Positions 26,710 to 35,908 of a stretch of 64,000 bases of DNA are shown here, in pieces. The notes under the pieces were generated by a model that was not told the DNA's origin, ran no database searches, and saw only the letters and a program-made list of their open reading frames with translations. Position numbers and translations under genes: made by a program. Origin of the DNA: Candidatus Sphingomonas phytovorans (GTDB lineage Bacteria > Pseudomonadota > Alphaproteobacteria > Sphingomonadales > Sphingomonadaceae); NCBI GenBank assembly GCA_029202385.1, contig CP119314.1:4032501-4096500 (forward strand), given 5' to 3'. The first letter of the stretch is position 1; the number at the start of each line of letters is the position of its first letter.

Positions 26710-28842
26710 ATGGCCCGCCGCTCCCCGACATCTTCGCCGCCGATCTGGCGCCGCCGGTTAACCCTGATGCTGCGCATCGCGGGCGTGCTTGCCGTGCTCG
26801 GCCTGATCGGGCTGGTCGTTGCTGTCTATGTCCAGCGCGCGCAGCTGCCGAGCTTCGAGGAGATGAAATCCTCGCCCAACGGCCAGATGATCCGCGTGCA
26901 TGCGGCTGACGGCACCGTCATCGTCTCGATGGGGCCAAGCTATGGCGAGTGGCTGTCCTATGACAAGATCCCGCCGGTCATGCGCGACGCCATGGTCGCG
27001 GTGGAGGACCGCCGCTTCCGCTCGCATATCGGCATCGATCCGATCGGGTTGTTGCGCTCGGCCAAGCTGGTCATCGTCAATCGCGGCAGCGGCAGGCGGA
27101 TCCAGGGTGCCTCGACCATCACGCAGCAGGTCGCGCGGACGATCTTCCTGTCGAACAAATATGATGTCGGCCGTAAATCGCGCGAGGCGTTGCTGGCGCT
27201 CGCGATGGAGCGCAAGTTCACCAAGGACCAGATTCTCGAACTCTATCTCAACAAGGTCTATTTCGGCGGCGGCGCATACGGCATCGATGCGGCCGCCCGG
27301 AAATTCTTCGGGCATGGCGCCGACAAGCTGACCCTGTCCGAGGCGGCGGTGATCGCCGGACTGGTCAAGGCCCCGTCGCGCTATTCGCCGACCGCCGATG
27401 CCGAGGCCGCGGTGGGCCGCGCCGGGGTCGTGATCCAGCTGATGCAGGAAACGGGCAAGATCACGGCGGCCGAAGCAGCGACCGCCGACCCGAAGAGCGT
27501 GGCGCTTGCGCCCGAGCCCAAGCAGAACAGCGTCCGCTATTTCACTGACTGGGCACTGCCCCAGCTCGAATTGCTGATCGACGAGACAAGCCGCCCGCTC
27601 GAAGTATGGACGACCCTCGACCTCAACATGCAGCGCGATGCCGACGCGGCGATCCGGGCCAATGCGCCGAAGAACGCGCAGGGCGCGCTGGTCGCGATCG
27701 ACCGCGACGGCGCGGTGCGCGCGATGGTCGGCGGCAAGGACTATGTCTCGTCGATCTACAACCGGGCGACCCAGGCGGTCCGCCAGCCGGGATCGGCGTT
27801 CAAGCTGTTCGTCTATCTCGCCGCGCTAGAGGCCGGGCACAAGCCCGAGGACACGCTGGTCGACGAGCCCGTCACGATCAACGGGTGGAGCCCGCGCAAC
27901 AGTTCCGGCGCCAATCGCGGCGAGATGACCCTGCGCACCGCTTTCGCCTATTCAGTCAACACCATCGCGACCAAGCTCGGCCAGCAGGTCGGCTTCGCCA
28001 CCGTCGCCGACATGGCGCGCCGCTTCGGCATCACCACCAAGATCGACACCCATCCGGCGATGGTGCTTGGCACTTCCGACGTGCGGCTGATCGACATGAC
28101 CCGTGCCTTTGCCAGCGTCGCCAACAAGGGCGTCGCGGTGACGCCGTACGGAATCACCAAGGTCACCGCGAACGGCGAGACGATCTATGCCCAGCAGGTC
28201 GATCGCAGCCATGTACTGGTCGCCCCCTATGTCGCGGCGCAGATGACGGACCTGCTCCAGACCGCGGTCAACACCGGCACCGGCAAGGCAGCGCAGATCG
28301 GCCGCCCGGTCGCCGGCAAAACGGGCACCACCAGCTCGAACAAGGACGGCTGGTTCCTCGGTTTCTCGAGCGGGCTGACCACCGGCGTGTGGATGGGCCG
28401 CGACGATGCCCAGACCGTGCCCGGCCTGCAGGGCGGCACCGCGCCGGCACGCGCCTTTGCCGCCTTCATGAAACCCGCCGTCGCCAATCGTCCGGTCGAG
28501 CAGTTCGAGACTCAGGTAACCTTGCCCGAATGGCAGCTCGAACCCGACCAGGAATCCTATTTCGGCGAGCCCGACAACGGCATGTTCGTCGACGAGAACG
28601 GCAACCCGGTCCCCCAGGGCACGACGGCACCGTCAGACGCCGGGCAGCCCCAGGTCGACGCCGACGGCAATCCGGTGCCACAACCCGCGCGGCCCGAACG
28701 GCTCGACCAGGACTGGATGGATCAGGTGCTGGGCCGCACGCCACCGCCCGGCCGACAAGCGCCGCCGCGCGAGCGGGTGCCGGCCGCGCCGCCGCCGGAC
28801 CGGCCAGCCGAACGCTCTCAGGATTCGCGACCGACCCAGTGA
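26710..28842 (+). CDS. Class A penicillin-binding protein 1A
   Basis: This is a bifunctional peptidoglycan glycosyltransferase and transpeptidase, 710 residues. The N-terminal membrane anchor is at about 17-42. The glycosyltransferase domain has VEDRRFRSHIGID and GASTITQQVAR. The transpeptidase motifs are S362-A-F-K365, S415-V-N417 and K537-T-G539. The C-terminal tail of about 90 residues is Pro-, Gln- and Asp-rich and probably disordered. Its 3' end overlaps the opposite-strand metallopeptidase by 25 bases. The 98 bases before the start contain no clear promoter. Confidence 0.93.
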   Translation: MARRSPTSSPPIWRRRLTLMLRIAGVLAVLGLIGLVVAVYVQRAQLPSFEEMKSSPNGQMIRVHAADGTVIVSMGPSYGEWLSYDKIPPVMRDAMVAVEDRRFRSHIGIDPIGLLRSAKLVIVNRGSGRRIQGASTITQQVARTIFLSNKYDVGRKSREALLALAMERKFTKDQILELYLNKVYFGGGAYGIDAAARKFFGHGADKLTLSEAAVIAGLVKAPSRYSPTADAEAAVGRAGVVIQLMQETGKITAAEAATADPKSVALAPEPKQNSVRYFTDWALPQLELLIDETSRPLEVWTTLDLNMQRDADAAIRANAPKNAQGALVAIDRDGAVRAMVGGKDYVSSIYNRATQAVRQPGSAFKLFVYLAALEAGHKPEDTLVDEPVTINGWSPRNSSGANRGEMTLRTAFAYSVNTIATKLGQQVGFATVADMARRFGITTKIDTHPAMVLGTSDVRLIDMTRAFASVANKGVAVTPYGITKVTANGETIYAQQVDRSHVLVAPYVAAQMTDLLQTAVNTGTGKAAQIGRPVAGKTGTTSSNKDGWFLGFSSGLTTGVWMGRDDAQTVPGLQGGTAPARAFAAFMKPAVANRPVEQFETQVTLPEWQLEPDQESYFGEPDNGMFVDENGNPVPQGTTAPSDAGQPQVDADGNPVPQPARPERLDQDWMDQVLGRTPPPGRQAPPRERVPAAPPPDRPAERSQDSRPTQ

Positions 28843-29504
28843 AGCGCCGCGCCGTTGGCGCGAAGCCAGGCCCGCGATCGCGCCGGATCGCTTTCGTCGA
28901 GCCGTTCGACCAGTGCGTGGAAATCCGGGCCGTGATTCATATGGACCCGGTGCGCCACCTCATGCGCGACGGTCGCCCGCCGCACGAAATCCGGCGCGAG
29001 GATCAGCCGCCAGCTATAGCGGATCGCCCCGCTCGACGCGCAGCTTCCCCAACGCCCGCGCGGATCGCCGATCGCGACCCTGGTCACGCCGACCCCAGCA
29101 CGCGCGGCAAATTCGGCGGTTTCAGCGCTCAGGATACGCAGCGCCTCACGCTTCAGCCAGGATTCGATCCGCCGCGACAGGCCGTCGCGGGGACCGCCGC
29201 AATGCAGAACGTCGCCTTCACGGACGATCCGTCGCGTCGAGCCTTCGCGCCAGTCGATCGTCAGCAGCGCGTCGCCGAACGGCACCGTCCCGCCCGGCAC
29301 CAGTGGCCGCGGCCGCGGCAGCCGGGCACGCTGCGCCTCGATCCATGCCTGCTGCCCCTCGGCCCAGAGCAGGGCGGGTTTGACCGGCGCGCGTAGCGGC
29401 AGGGTAAGCCTGACTCGCCCGCTCGCCGGATCGACCGACAGCTTGGCCCGGCGGGCACGGGCATTGCGGACGACCTCGACCGGCGCCTGACCGGACCCGG
29501 TCAC
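28818..29504 (-). CDS. YgjP-like (DUF45) metal-dependent protein
   Basis: This protein has 228 residues. The zinc-protease signature H-E-x-x-H is in TVAHEVAHRVHMNHGPDFH, with a third His in the same stretch, as in YgjP/DUF45 proteins. The preceding GRWGSCASSGAIRYSWRL is also typical. Substrates are unknown. It overlaps the YcgN-type gene by 4 bases, so the two are coupled. It ends within the PBP1A 3' end on the opposite strand. Confidence 0.85.
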   Translation of the reverse strand: MTGSGQAPVEVVRNARARRAKLSVDPASGRVRLTLPLRAPVKPALLWAEGQQAWIEAQRARLPRPRPLVPGGTVPFGDALLTIDWREGSTRRIVREGDVLHCGGPRDGLSRRIESWLKREALRILSAETAEFAARAGVGVTRVAIGDPRGRWGSCASSGAIRYSWRLILAPDFVRRATVAHEVAHRVHMNHGPDFHALVERLDESDPARSRAWLRANGAALHWVGRES

Positions 29505-29935
29505 AGCCGGCGATCGACCAGATGATATTCGAGGTCCCCGGCATCGTCCTCGGAAATGGTCCAGCCGCGCACCGATTCACCCGCACGGTGGACGGCATCG
29601 CGATCCCCGCAGACCAGATAATGCCAGCGCGGCAGCGGTTCGTCAGCGGCGCGCAGGCGATAGGCGCAGGTCGAGGGAAGCCAGTCGATTTCCCGCACAT
29701 TGTCGCGGCTCAAGCGAACGCATTCGCTGACATAGGCGTGGCGGTGGCGATAATCCGAACATTGCGCCGTCTTGCGATCGAGCAGCCGGCACGAAACATT
29801 GGTGGCCATCAGCTCGCCGGTGTCTTCATCCTCGAGCTTGTGGACGCAGCATTTGCCGCAGCCGTCGCACAAAGCCTCCCACTGGCCGCGGTCAAGCGCA
29901 TCGATCGGGGTCGTTTCCCAGAAACGGTCGCTCAT
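29501..29935 (-). CDS. YcgN family (UPF0260) cysteine cluster protein
   Basis: This protein has 144 residues. Conserved cysteines lie in LCDGCGKCCVHKLED (three or more), VSCRLLD, CSDYRHRHAY and ECVRLSRDN, the pattern of the YcgN/YkgJ group. These proteins are thought to bind a metal or iron-sulphur cluster; the biochemical role is not established. It overlaps its two minus-strand neighbours by 4 bases each. Confidence 0.9.
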   Translation of the reverse strand: MSDRFWETTPIDALDRGQWEALCDGCGKCCVHKLEDEDTGELMATNVSCRLLDRKTAQCSDYRHRHAYVSECVRLSRDNVREIDWLPSTCAYRLRAADEPLPRWHYLVCGDRDAVHRAGESVRGWTISEDDAGDLEYHLVDRRL

Positions 29936-30564
29936 TTCACCCAGCGTTTGATCTCGGTCGCGATTGCCTCGGGCGATTGGTCCTGCGGCAGCAGCGCGAT
30001 CGGCTTGTCCTGCGGGTCCATCAGATAGGCGACCCGGCTGTGATCCACCATATAGCCGCCGCCGGGCGTCACATCGCCCTTCTTGTAATAGACCGCATAT
30101 TCCTTCGCGACCGCGTCGATCGCGGCGGCGCTGCCGGTCAGGCCGACCATCCGCGGATGGAAATTGGCGACGAAGCTCTTGAGCACGGCAGGCGTGTCCC
30201 GCGCCGGATCGACCGAGATGAAGATCGGCACGATCCTGGCCCCGATCGCCGGGTCGCTCGTCTCGACCGCGCGCAGCCCGGCACCGATATTCCGCGCGTC
30301 GACCGGGCAGACGTCGGGGCAGAAGGTATAGCCGAAATAGACGATGCGATATTTGCCCGCGAAATCGCGATTGGTGACCTGCCTGCCATCCTGGTTGGTC
30401 AACGCAAACGGACCGCCGATCCGCGCGCCTTCAAGCGGTGGCCGGGCAGGGGCGGCCGGGCCGGAGCAGGCGGCGGGAAGGGCTGCCACCAGCAGGGCGG
30501 CAAGGGCTCGACGGATGAGAAGGGCGGGCGCGCGGGCTATCTCGTTCATGGCGCGACCAGCCAT
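29932..30564 (-). CDS. SCO1/SenC family copper chaperone lipoprotein
   Basis: This is a thioredoxin-fold protein for assembly of the CuA site of cytochrome oxidase. It has 210 residues; an internal start at 30549 is equally plausible. A signal sequence with lipobox (ALPAAC) lies around residue 33. The copper ligands are C-P-D-V-C in YFGYTFCPDVCPVDARN and the His in YMVDHSRVAYL. Acting from the outer face of the inner membrane is inferred. It is the first gene of a minus-strand run with the YcgN-like and DUF45 genes. Confidence 0.9.
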   Translation of the reverse strand: MAGRAMNEIARAPALLIRRALAALLVAALPAACSGPAAPARPPLEGARIGGPFALTNQDGRQVTNRDFAGKYRIVYFGYTFCPDVCPVDARNIGAGLRAVETSDPAIGARIVPIFISVDPARDTPAVLKSFVANFHPRMVGLTGSAAAIDAVAKEYAVYYKKGDVTPGGGYMVDHSRVAYLMDPQDKPIALLPQDQSPEAIATEIKRWVK

Positions 30565-30649
30565 GATCTGTTAAGGGACTTGGCGCAAGGTCGAGCCGAA
30601 GCCATCTTCGGAAACCACGTCCTCGGAAGCACAAGGGCCTGTCCACCAG

Positions 30650-31258
30650 ATGATCGCACGTACATTCGGCATCGCGCTCACCGCCGCGTTGCTCGGCGCA
30701 ACCGCCATTCCAGTTCAGGCGCAGAACCAGTCGGAAGGGTATAAATTCCTCCAGGCGGTGAAGGACGCCAAGGGCTCCGACGTCGAGAAGATGTTGCGGG
30801 TACCGGGCACGACAGTGCTCAACACGCGCGAATATGCGACCGGCGAGGGTGCGCTGCACATTGTCGTCAAGCGGGGCGACGGCACCTATCTGCGCTATCT
30901 GCTGGCCCAGGGCGCCGATCCCAATATCAAGGACGACAAGGGCAACACGCCGCTGCTGGTCGCGGCCGGGCTCGGCCAGATCGACCTGATGCAGGTGCTG
31001 ATCGAAAAGAATGCGAATGTGAACCTGGCCAATTCAAGCGGGGAGACGCCGCTGATCCGCGCTGTCCAGCGTCGCGACCTGGGCATGGCCCGTACCTTGC
31101 TGGCCGCTGGCGGCGATCCCGACCAGGCCGATGTCATCGCCGGCAAATCGGCGCGCGATTATGCGGTGGAAGATGCGCGGTCGACCGCCATGGCCAAGCT
31201 GATGGCGGAAACCCCGAAAAAGGCGCGTCGCGCCATTTCCGGGCCAACCTTAAGATAG
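30650..31258 (+). CDS. Exported ankyrin repeat protein
   Basis: This protein has 202 residues. A signal peptide (about 1-24, cleavage after VQA) is followed by roughly four ankyrin repeats. Examples are GEGALHIVVKRGDGTYLRYLLAQGADPN, KGNTPLLVAAGLGQIDLMQVLIEKNANVN and SGETPLIRAVQRRDLGMARTLLAAGGDPD. It would be periplasmic. The partner is unknown. It ends 9 bases into the opposite-strand MmcB gene. Confidence 0.88.
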   Translation: MIARTFGIALTAALLGATAIPVQAQNQSEGYKFLQAVKDAKGSDVEKMLRVPGTTVLNTREYATGEGALHIVVKRGDGTYLRYLLAQGADPNIKDDKGNTPLLVAAGLGQIDLMQVLIEKNANVNLANSSGETPLIRAVQRRDLGMARTLLAAGGDPDQADVIAGKSARDYAVEDARSTAMAKLMAETPKKARRAISGPTLR

Positions 31259-31744
31259 AGCGCCGGCTTCCGGGTCAGTCAGTCCGATAAGCCTTCGCCC
31301 GCCCCGCCGCGCAAAGGCGAGCGTGTTGCGTTTGCGCGTGGCGCTTGACAGTGGATCGGTATGCGCCTCGCGCACGATCGCCGCATCGTAGCGGTCGGCC
31401 ACGATCACCCCGGTTCGCGCTGGCAGGAACGCCTCGCCATCGAGCGGCGACGCGTCGAACCCGGCCGGGATCGCCCAGTAGAAGCGGTCGCAGGAGCGGA
31501 GATAGTCAGTCCATTTCGCGTCACCGAGCAGATCGGCCCGCGACACCTTGATCTCGACGATGATGATGTTTCCGCGTGAATCGAGCGCCATCAGGTCGGC
31601 ACGGCGCCCGTCGTCGAGCGGCACCTCGGCCATCGCGACCAGATCGTGTCGGAGCAGCATGCGCACCGTGCCCCGCGCCACATCCGCCGCGCACAGCGGC
31701 GATCCGGGGGCATCGACACACGAATCGGGAGGACGCTGCAGCAT
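31250..31744 (-). CDS. mmcB: MmcB family DNA repair protein
   Basis: This protein has 164 residues. The MmcB family, named from Caulobacter, has a nuclease-like fold and was linked to mitomycin resistance. Typical elements seen are DGRRADLMALDSRGNIIIVEIKVS, with the Asp-x-Glu-x-Lys nuclease core, and DYLRSCDRFYWAIPAGFD. Catalytic activity is inferred from the fold. The convergent neighbour is the ankyrin gene. Confidence 0.88.
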   Translation of the reverse strand: MLQRPPDSCVDAPGSPLCAADVARGTVRMLLRHDLVAMAEVPLDDGRRADLMALDSRGNIIIVEIKVSRADLLGDAKWTDYLRSCDRFYWAIPAGFDASPLDGEAFLPARTGVIVADRYDAAIVREAHTDPLSSATRKRNTLAFARRGGRRLIGLTDPEAGALS

Positions 31745-31812
31745 CCTCCCGATCTAGAACATTTAGCGAACGATGGTCAAATCAGCGGACGATGAAAACC
31801 CGTCCCGTCGCC

Positions 31813-32463
31813 TCAGCGATAGAATACATGGTTTCCGATCGCGGCGACCTTGATCATCCGCCAGCCCGGCGAAACCCGGCGGGCGTGGAAATACATCGCG
31901 TCCGGCGCCGGGCTGTCCCAGGCATCGGCCATCGCGACACGGGCGACGGCCACGGCGGTGCGATAGGCCGCGTTGTTGGCGATGACCGGCACACGGCCGG
32001 CGCGAACGAACGAGAACTGGCCCGGCTGAGTCACCACCGAGCAGATGGATTTCGGGAAGCGACCGGACTTGGTGCGATTGATGATCACCTCGCCGACGGC
32101 GAGCTGGCCCGACAGGGGCTCACCCTTCGCCTCGAAATAGATCGCGCCCGCCATGCAGGTGAGGTCGCTATCGAGTGAATTGGTGTCCTGCGCGGCGACT
32201 GCCTCGGCGAGGCTGTCATAGTCATCGTCCGCCTGGGCGGAGGAAATATCGGTATCGGCCTTCGCCACGGCGTTGGCAGCTTCCGCGGGCGCCTGCGTTG
32301 CGGCGGCCTCAGGCGTTGGGCTGGAAACGGGAACCGGAAGGGCGGTCGGGAGTTTAAGAGACTTGTCGAGATCGAAAGCGAAGCCAGGGGTGCTGGCGCC
32401 GATCAGGCTCGTGATGGTCAGAGAGATCGCCGCGATGGCTGCGGCGCGAGTGAAAAACGTCAT
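31813..32463 (-). CDS. SleB-like cell wall hydrolase
   Basis: This is an exported hydrolase of 216 residues with the start at 32463, where the signal peptide begins (TFFTRAAAIAAISLTITSL). A linker of about residues 35-100 is rich in Ala and Thr. The C-terminal hydrolase_2 domain has CMAGAIYFEAKGEP with the catalytic Glu, GEVIINRTKSGRFP and CSVVTQPGQFSFV. It probably remodels peptidoglycan. The 155 bases upstream are the gap to the DUF1491 gene on the same strand and show no clear operator. Confidence 0.86.
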   Translation of the reverse strand: MTFFTRAAAIAAISLTITSLIGASTPGFAFDLDKSLKLPTALPVPVSSPTPEAAATQAPAEAANAVAKADTDISSAQADDDYDSLAEAVAAQDTNSLDSDLTCMAGAIYFEAKGEPLSGQLAVGEVIINRTKSGRFPKSICSVVTQPGQFSFVRAGRVPVIANNAAYRTAVAVARVAMADAWDSPAPDAMYFHARRVSPGWRMIKVAAIGNHVFYR

Positions 32464-32618
32464 TAAGACTTCAAAATATGCGGTTGGCGTGCGGACCTGA
32501 TCGTATCGAACAACGATCAGCCGGACTTCCCCCCGACTGCGTAACCTAGCCGGATCGCACCCGGCACGGCACAACGCGCGTGACTGTGCGGAGGCTTTCG
32601 TTGTGCAGCGCAGCCAAG

Positions 32619-32960
32619 TCAACCTGCCACTATCGTTTCTGCGGCGAATCGTTCCGCCGACGCGATATCCAGCTCGATAACCCATAAATCGGGATCGCGG
32701 CCGCGCCTGCGCCGCCAATATTCGGTAATTTCAATAGCATTTGCAATATCTTGCGGGCCAACGCGGACAAGCTGGACGGTTCCCTCGGGTCCGATTCCGC
32801 GTTCGTAGACGCCTGAATTGACTCCCTTTTCCAGCGCGACGACCAATATCGCCCCGGCCTGGGCATCGCCCCGCGCGAGCACCATGCCAATCCCGCCGGC
32901 GTCGTTCACCCGCCTGAGCAGGGCGCTGACCAGCAGCCCGCTCGGCAACCGTTCGCTCAC
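32619..32960 (-). CDS. DUF1491 family protein
   Basis: This is a small protein of 113 residues matching the DUF1491 pattern: an N-terminal SGLLVSALLRRVNDAGG and a C-terminal WRRRRGRDPDLWVIELDIASAERFAAE. The function is unknown in this family. It lies 10 bases after the thioesterase gene, within the ptsN-paaI-DUF1491 minus-strand run. Confidence 0.85.
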   Translation of the reverse strand: MSERLPSGLLVSALLRRVNDAGGIGMVLARGDAQAGAILVVALEKGVNSGVYERGIGPEGTVQLVRVGPQDIANAIEITEYWRRRRGRDPDLWVIELDIASAERFAAETIVAG

Positions 32961-32970
32961 CGGCCCATGC

Positions 32971-33441
32971 TCAGGGTGCCACCCGATATCCGGGCAGGCC
33001 GGCCAGCGCGATGCGACTGCGCATGAAGGTGCCGGTGCCGCGCGCGGCTTCCTCGCCCTCGCTGTCGATCAGCCTGGCCTCCGCAACGAAGACGCGACGC
33101 TGGCCGCTCACCCAGCGCCCCTCCGCCACGACGGGACCTGCCTTGAGCGGCTTGGTGAACAGCAGGTTGAACGCAGTGGTCAGCAGGAAACGATCAGTGA
33201 CCAGGCTGTTCGCGGCGTAGAACGCGGCATCGTCGAGCATCTTGAAATAGCTCGTGCCGTGCGCCGCGCCGCCAGCATGAAAATAGCGCTCATCAATCAT
33301 GAAATGGATTCGCGCGACCCCAGCCGTTGGGATCTCAAGCGTTGACTCGAACAGCCGGTTGATCGGCGCCGCGGCATAGAGCGATTCAAGCGCCCGGAAA
33401 TGGGCCTGCTCGCCCTGCGCCGGGCAATCAGGCAGCGTCAC
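32971..33441 (-). CDS. PaaI-type hotdog-fold thioesterase
   Basis: This is an acyl-CoA thioesterase-like protein of 156 residues. The hotdog core is seen in RYFHAGGAAHGTSYFKMLDDAAFYAANS, where the conserved Gly-rich loop and Asp lie, and in RFLLTTAFNLLFTKP. The substrate is not identified. It overlaps the ptsN gene by 14 bases. Confidence 0.85.
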   Translation of the reverse strand: MTLPDCPAQGEQAHFRALESLYAAAPINRLFESTLEIPTAGVARIHFMIDERYFHAGGAAHGTSYFKMLDDAAFYAANSLVTDRFLLTTAFNLLFTKPLKAGPVVAEGRWVSGQRRVFVAEARLIDSEGEEAARGTGTFMRSRIALAGLPGYRVAP

Positions 33442-33901
33442 GGGCCTCGTCGGCGGTCAGCAGCGCATACATCGCGTCGCGCGACCCGGCACCACGCAGC
33501 TTGTCGACGAATCCCCGTTCGCGCAGGCGGCGCGACACCTTCGCCAGCGCTTTCAGATGCAGCGCGCCGGCATCGACAGGCGACAGCAGCATGAACACGA
33601 TATCGACCGGGAGATCGTCGACCGCCTGGAAATCGATCGGCTGCGCCAGGCGCGCGAACACGCCAACGACATGACCAAGGCCCGGAATCCGCGCATGCGG
33701 CGTCGCGACACCGCTGCCGAAACCGGTCGAGCCGAGCTTCTCGCGTTTGGCCAGACCCTCGGCGACGGCCACGGAATCGATTCCGTATGCCGTCGCCGCA
33801 GCCGCCCCGAGCTGCTGGAACAAGGCTTTCTTGTTGGCTGCCGCGAGCCGTTCGAAAACGGTCTCGGGCAGCAGCAGGTCACTCAGATCGGTCATCGTCA
33901 T
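33428..33901 (-). CDS. ptsN: PTS IIA-like nitrogen regulatory protein PtsN
   Basis: This is the EIIA-Ntr component of the nitrogen phosphotransferase system, 157 residues from ATG 33901 (or 33895). The phosphorylated His is in VATPHARIPG and the surrounding GFGSGVATPHA is typical. It regulates potassium and nitrogen-related targets by protein contact. It follows the ribosome hibernation gene, as in many alphaproteobacteria. The EI-Ntr (ptsP) gene is not in the window. Confidence 0.9.
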   Translation of the reverse strand: MTMTDLSDLLLPETVFERLAAANKKALFQQLGAAAATAYGIDSVAVAEGLAKREKLGSTGFGSGVATPHARIPGLGHVVGVFARLAQPIDFQAVDDLPVDIVFMLLSPVDAGALHLKALAKVSRRLRERGFVDKLRGAGSRDAMYALLTADEARDAA

Positions 33902-33967
33902 CCTTGGGCCACGCCAACCCCGGCGCGCGCCCATAGCGCCGTTTGGCGGCGCGCGATAGCATATCGA

Positions 33968-34561
33968 TCAGGCCGCGCGGTGCGGCTCGACCCAGCCGAT
34001 CGTCCCGTCACCGCGGCGATAGACCATGTTATAGGCGCCGGATCCGGCGTTGCGGAACAGCAGGGCAGTCGTGTTGCGCAGGTCGAGCATCATCACCGCA
34101 TCGGAGACGGTCGCGTCGGGCACGTCCACCCTCGTCTCGGCCACGATCAGCGGAAAATCCTCCGCCACCTCGTCATCGCTCTCGCGGAAGACGGTATAGC
34201 CCGCATTATCGACGCCATCGGCACCGTTGGCGACGACGGCATTGGCCTGGCCCGAATTGCGGTTCTTCAGGCGGCTCATGTAGCGGCGCAGCTGCTTTTC
34301 GATCTTGTCGGCCACGCCATCGAACGCGCCATGCGCGTCAGTGCCGTCATTGCTGCCCTTGAGCACCAGGCCCTGCATCACGTGCGCGACGATATCGCAG
34401 GTGAAGCCATTGTCATGCGGCCCCTTGCCGAAGGTGACCTGCGCCGAGATGGCGCGCGAGAAATATTTCGCGGCGATACCCTGGAGCCGAGTCTCGACAT
34501 GGCTTTTCAGTGCGTCGCCGGTGGCGACCTGATGGCCCGAAATCCGGATGTCCATGAGCAT
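33968..34561 (-). CDS. hpf: Long-form ribosome hibernation-promoting factor
   Basis: This protein dimerises 70S ribosomes in stationary phase. It has 197 residues, the long form; ATG 34561 and 34555 are both possible. The N-terminal RaiA-type domain (DIRISGHQVATGDALKSHVETRL) covers about 1-105, with basic helices around RRYMSRLK. A linker leads to the C-terminal dimerisation domain (about 135-190: DATVSDAVMMLDLRNTTALLFRNAGSG). It lies directly upstream of ptsN, a common arrangement. Confidence 0.92.
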   Translation of the reverse strand: MLMDIRISGHQVATGDALKSHVETRLQGIAAKYFSRAISAQVTFGKGPHDNGFTCDIVAHVMQGLVLKGSNDGTDAHGAFDGVADKIEKQLRRYMSRLKNRNSGQANAVVANGADGVDNAGYTVFRESDDEVAEDFPLIVAETRVDVPDATVSDAVMMLDLRNTTALLFRNAGSGAYNMVYRRGDGTIGWVEPHRAA

Positions 34562-34606
34562 TCTCCTATGATGGACCAGCCAACTTGGCCCGGCCCGGTA
34601 CCTGCG

Positions 34607-35299
34607 TCAACCGGACGCCTCGACCCCCCAAAGCGGATTCTTGATCTTCTCCATAAACGCGGCATGGCGTGCGAGTTCCTCGGCGCTTGCCTCGAAGAGC
34701 CGGGCCGGCCGCACGACCGCCGGCGCCGCGGCCGGCGCGAAGCTGGCCTGCACCTCGACCGTCTCGGTGACCAGGGTCAGCCCGATCTGGCGCCCGCCGG
34801 TCAGCTCGACATAGACCTGAGACAGAAGCTGCGCGTCGAGCAACGCCCCGTGCACGACGCGGTGGCTGCGATCGATGCCATAGCGGGAGCATAAAGCGTC
34901 GAGACTGTGCTTGGCACCCGGATGGCGCGTGCGCGCGAGCACGATCGTGTCGACCATCCGGTCGAGATGAATCGGCTTGCGCCCGCAGCGGACGAGTTCC
35001 CCATTGAGGAAGCCGAAGTCGAAGCTGGCATTGTGCGCGACGAGTGGGCTGTCGCCGAGGAATTCGAGCAGATCGTCCACACCATGCGCGAACAACGGCT
35101 TGTCCGACAGGAAAGCGTCGCTCAGCCCGTGCACCCGCTGGGCCTCGGCGGGCATGGTCCGCTCCGGATGGAAATAGGCATGGAAGGTGCGCCCGGTCTC
35201 GACCCGGTTGACCACCTCGACACAGCCGATCTCCACCATCCGGTCGCCGTCGGCGAAACTGAAGCCGGTAGTCTCGGTGTCGAAAACGATCTCACGCAT
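34607..35299 (-). CDS. dnaQ: DNA polymerase III epsilon subunit
   Basis: This is the proofreading 3'-5' exonuclease of the replicase, 230 residues from ATG 35299. Exo I is IVFDTETTG, Exo II is HNASFDFGFLN and Exo III is HGALLDAQLL, with the conserved His before the last Asp. The C-terminal 50 residues probably contact the alpha subunit. It lies in the origin-linked run coaE-aroE-maf-ppsR on the same strand. Confidence 0.95.
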   Translation of the reverse strand: MREIVFDTETTGFSFADGDRMVEIGCVEVVNRVETGRTFHAYFHPERTMPAEAQRVHGLSDAFLSDKPLFAHGVDDLLEFLGDSPLVAHNASFDFGFLNGELVRCGRKPIHLDRMVDTIVLARTRHPGAKHSLDALCSRYGIDRSHRVVHGALLDAQLLSQVYVELTGGRQIGLTLVTETVEVQASFAPAAAPAVVRPARLFEASAEELARHAAFMEKIKNPLWGVEASG

Positions 35300-35316
35300 T
35301 ACATATGTTATCGGTA

Positions 35317-35901
35317 TTACGAGCCCCTGAGGCAAGAGACCAATGTCCCGACGGCAGCACGCGTTTCCTCGATGCTACCCCCGGTCGGGATCACGAAATC
35401 GGCCCGGGCACGCTTCTCCGCATCGGGCATCTGGCGCGCGAGGATGGCGTCAAACCGCGCTTCGGTCATGCCCGGCCGCGCCAGCACGCGAACACGCTGG
35501 ATATCGGCCGGCGCCGAGACGACGACGACCTTGTCGACCCGCGTCTCGCCGCCCGTCTCGAACAGCAAGGGCACGTCGAACACGACCAGCGGTGCATCGG
35601 CATGCGCGGCGACAAAGGCAGCCCGTTCCTCGCCGACCGCCGGATGGACCAAAGCTTCGAGCCGCTTCAACGCGCGGGGATCGGCAAGCACCGCTTCGCC
35701 CAGCAACGTCCGGTCGACTCCCTTCGGTCCGGTGGTATCGGGGAACATCGCCTCGATCGCGGCGACCAGCCGCCCGCCTTCCCCCTGCAGCCGGTGGACC
35801 GCCGCATCCGAATCGAACACCGGCACGCCCAGCTCCTCGAACATCACCGCGACGGTCGACTTGCCCATGCCGATCGAGCCGGTGAGACCCAAGGTCAGCA
35901 T
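35317..35901 (-). CDS. coaE: Dephospho-CoA kinase
   Basis: This enzyme catalyses the last step of coenzyme A synthesis. It has 194 residues. Walker A is LTGSIGMGKST near the N terminus, followed by FDSDAAVHRL and the CoaE signature VVFDVPLLFETGGE. It starts 7 bases after the aroE stop. The aroE-coaE-dnaQ order is conserved near alphaproteobacterial origins. Confidence 0.94.
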   Translation of the reverse strand: MLTLGLTGSIGMGKSTVAVMFEELGVPVFDSDAAVHRLQGEGGRLVAAIEAMFPDTTGPKGVDRTLLGEAVLADPRALKRLEALVHPAVGEERAAFVAAHADAPLVVFDVPLLFETGGETRVDKVVVVSAPADIQRVRVLARPGMTEARFDAILARQMPDAEKRARADFVIPTGGSIEETRAAVGTLVSCLRGS

Positions 35902-35908
35902 CGCGCCA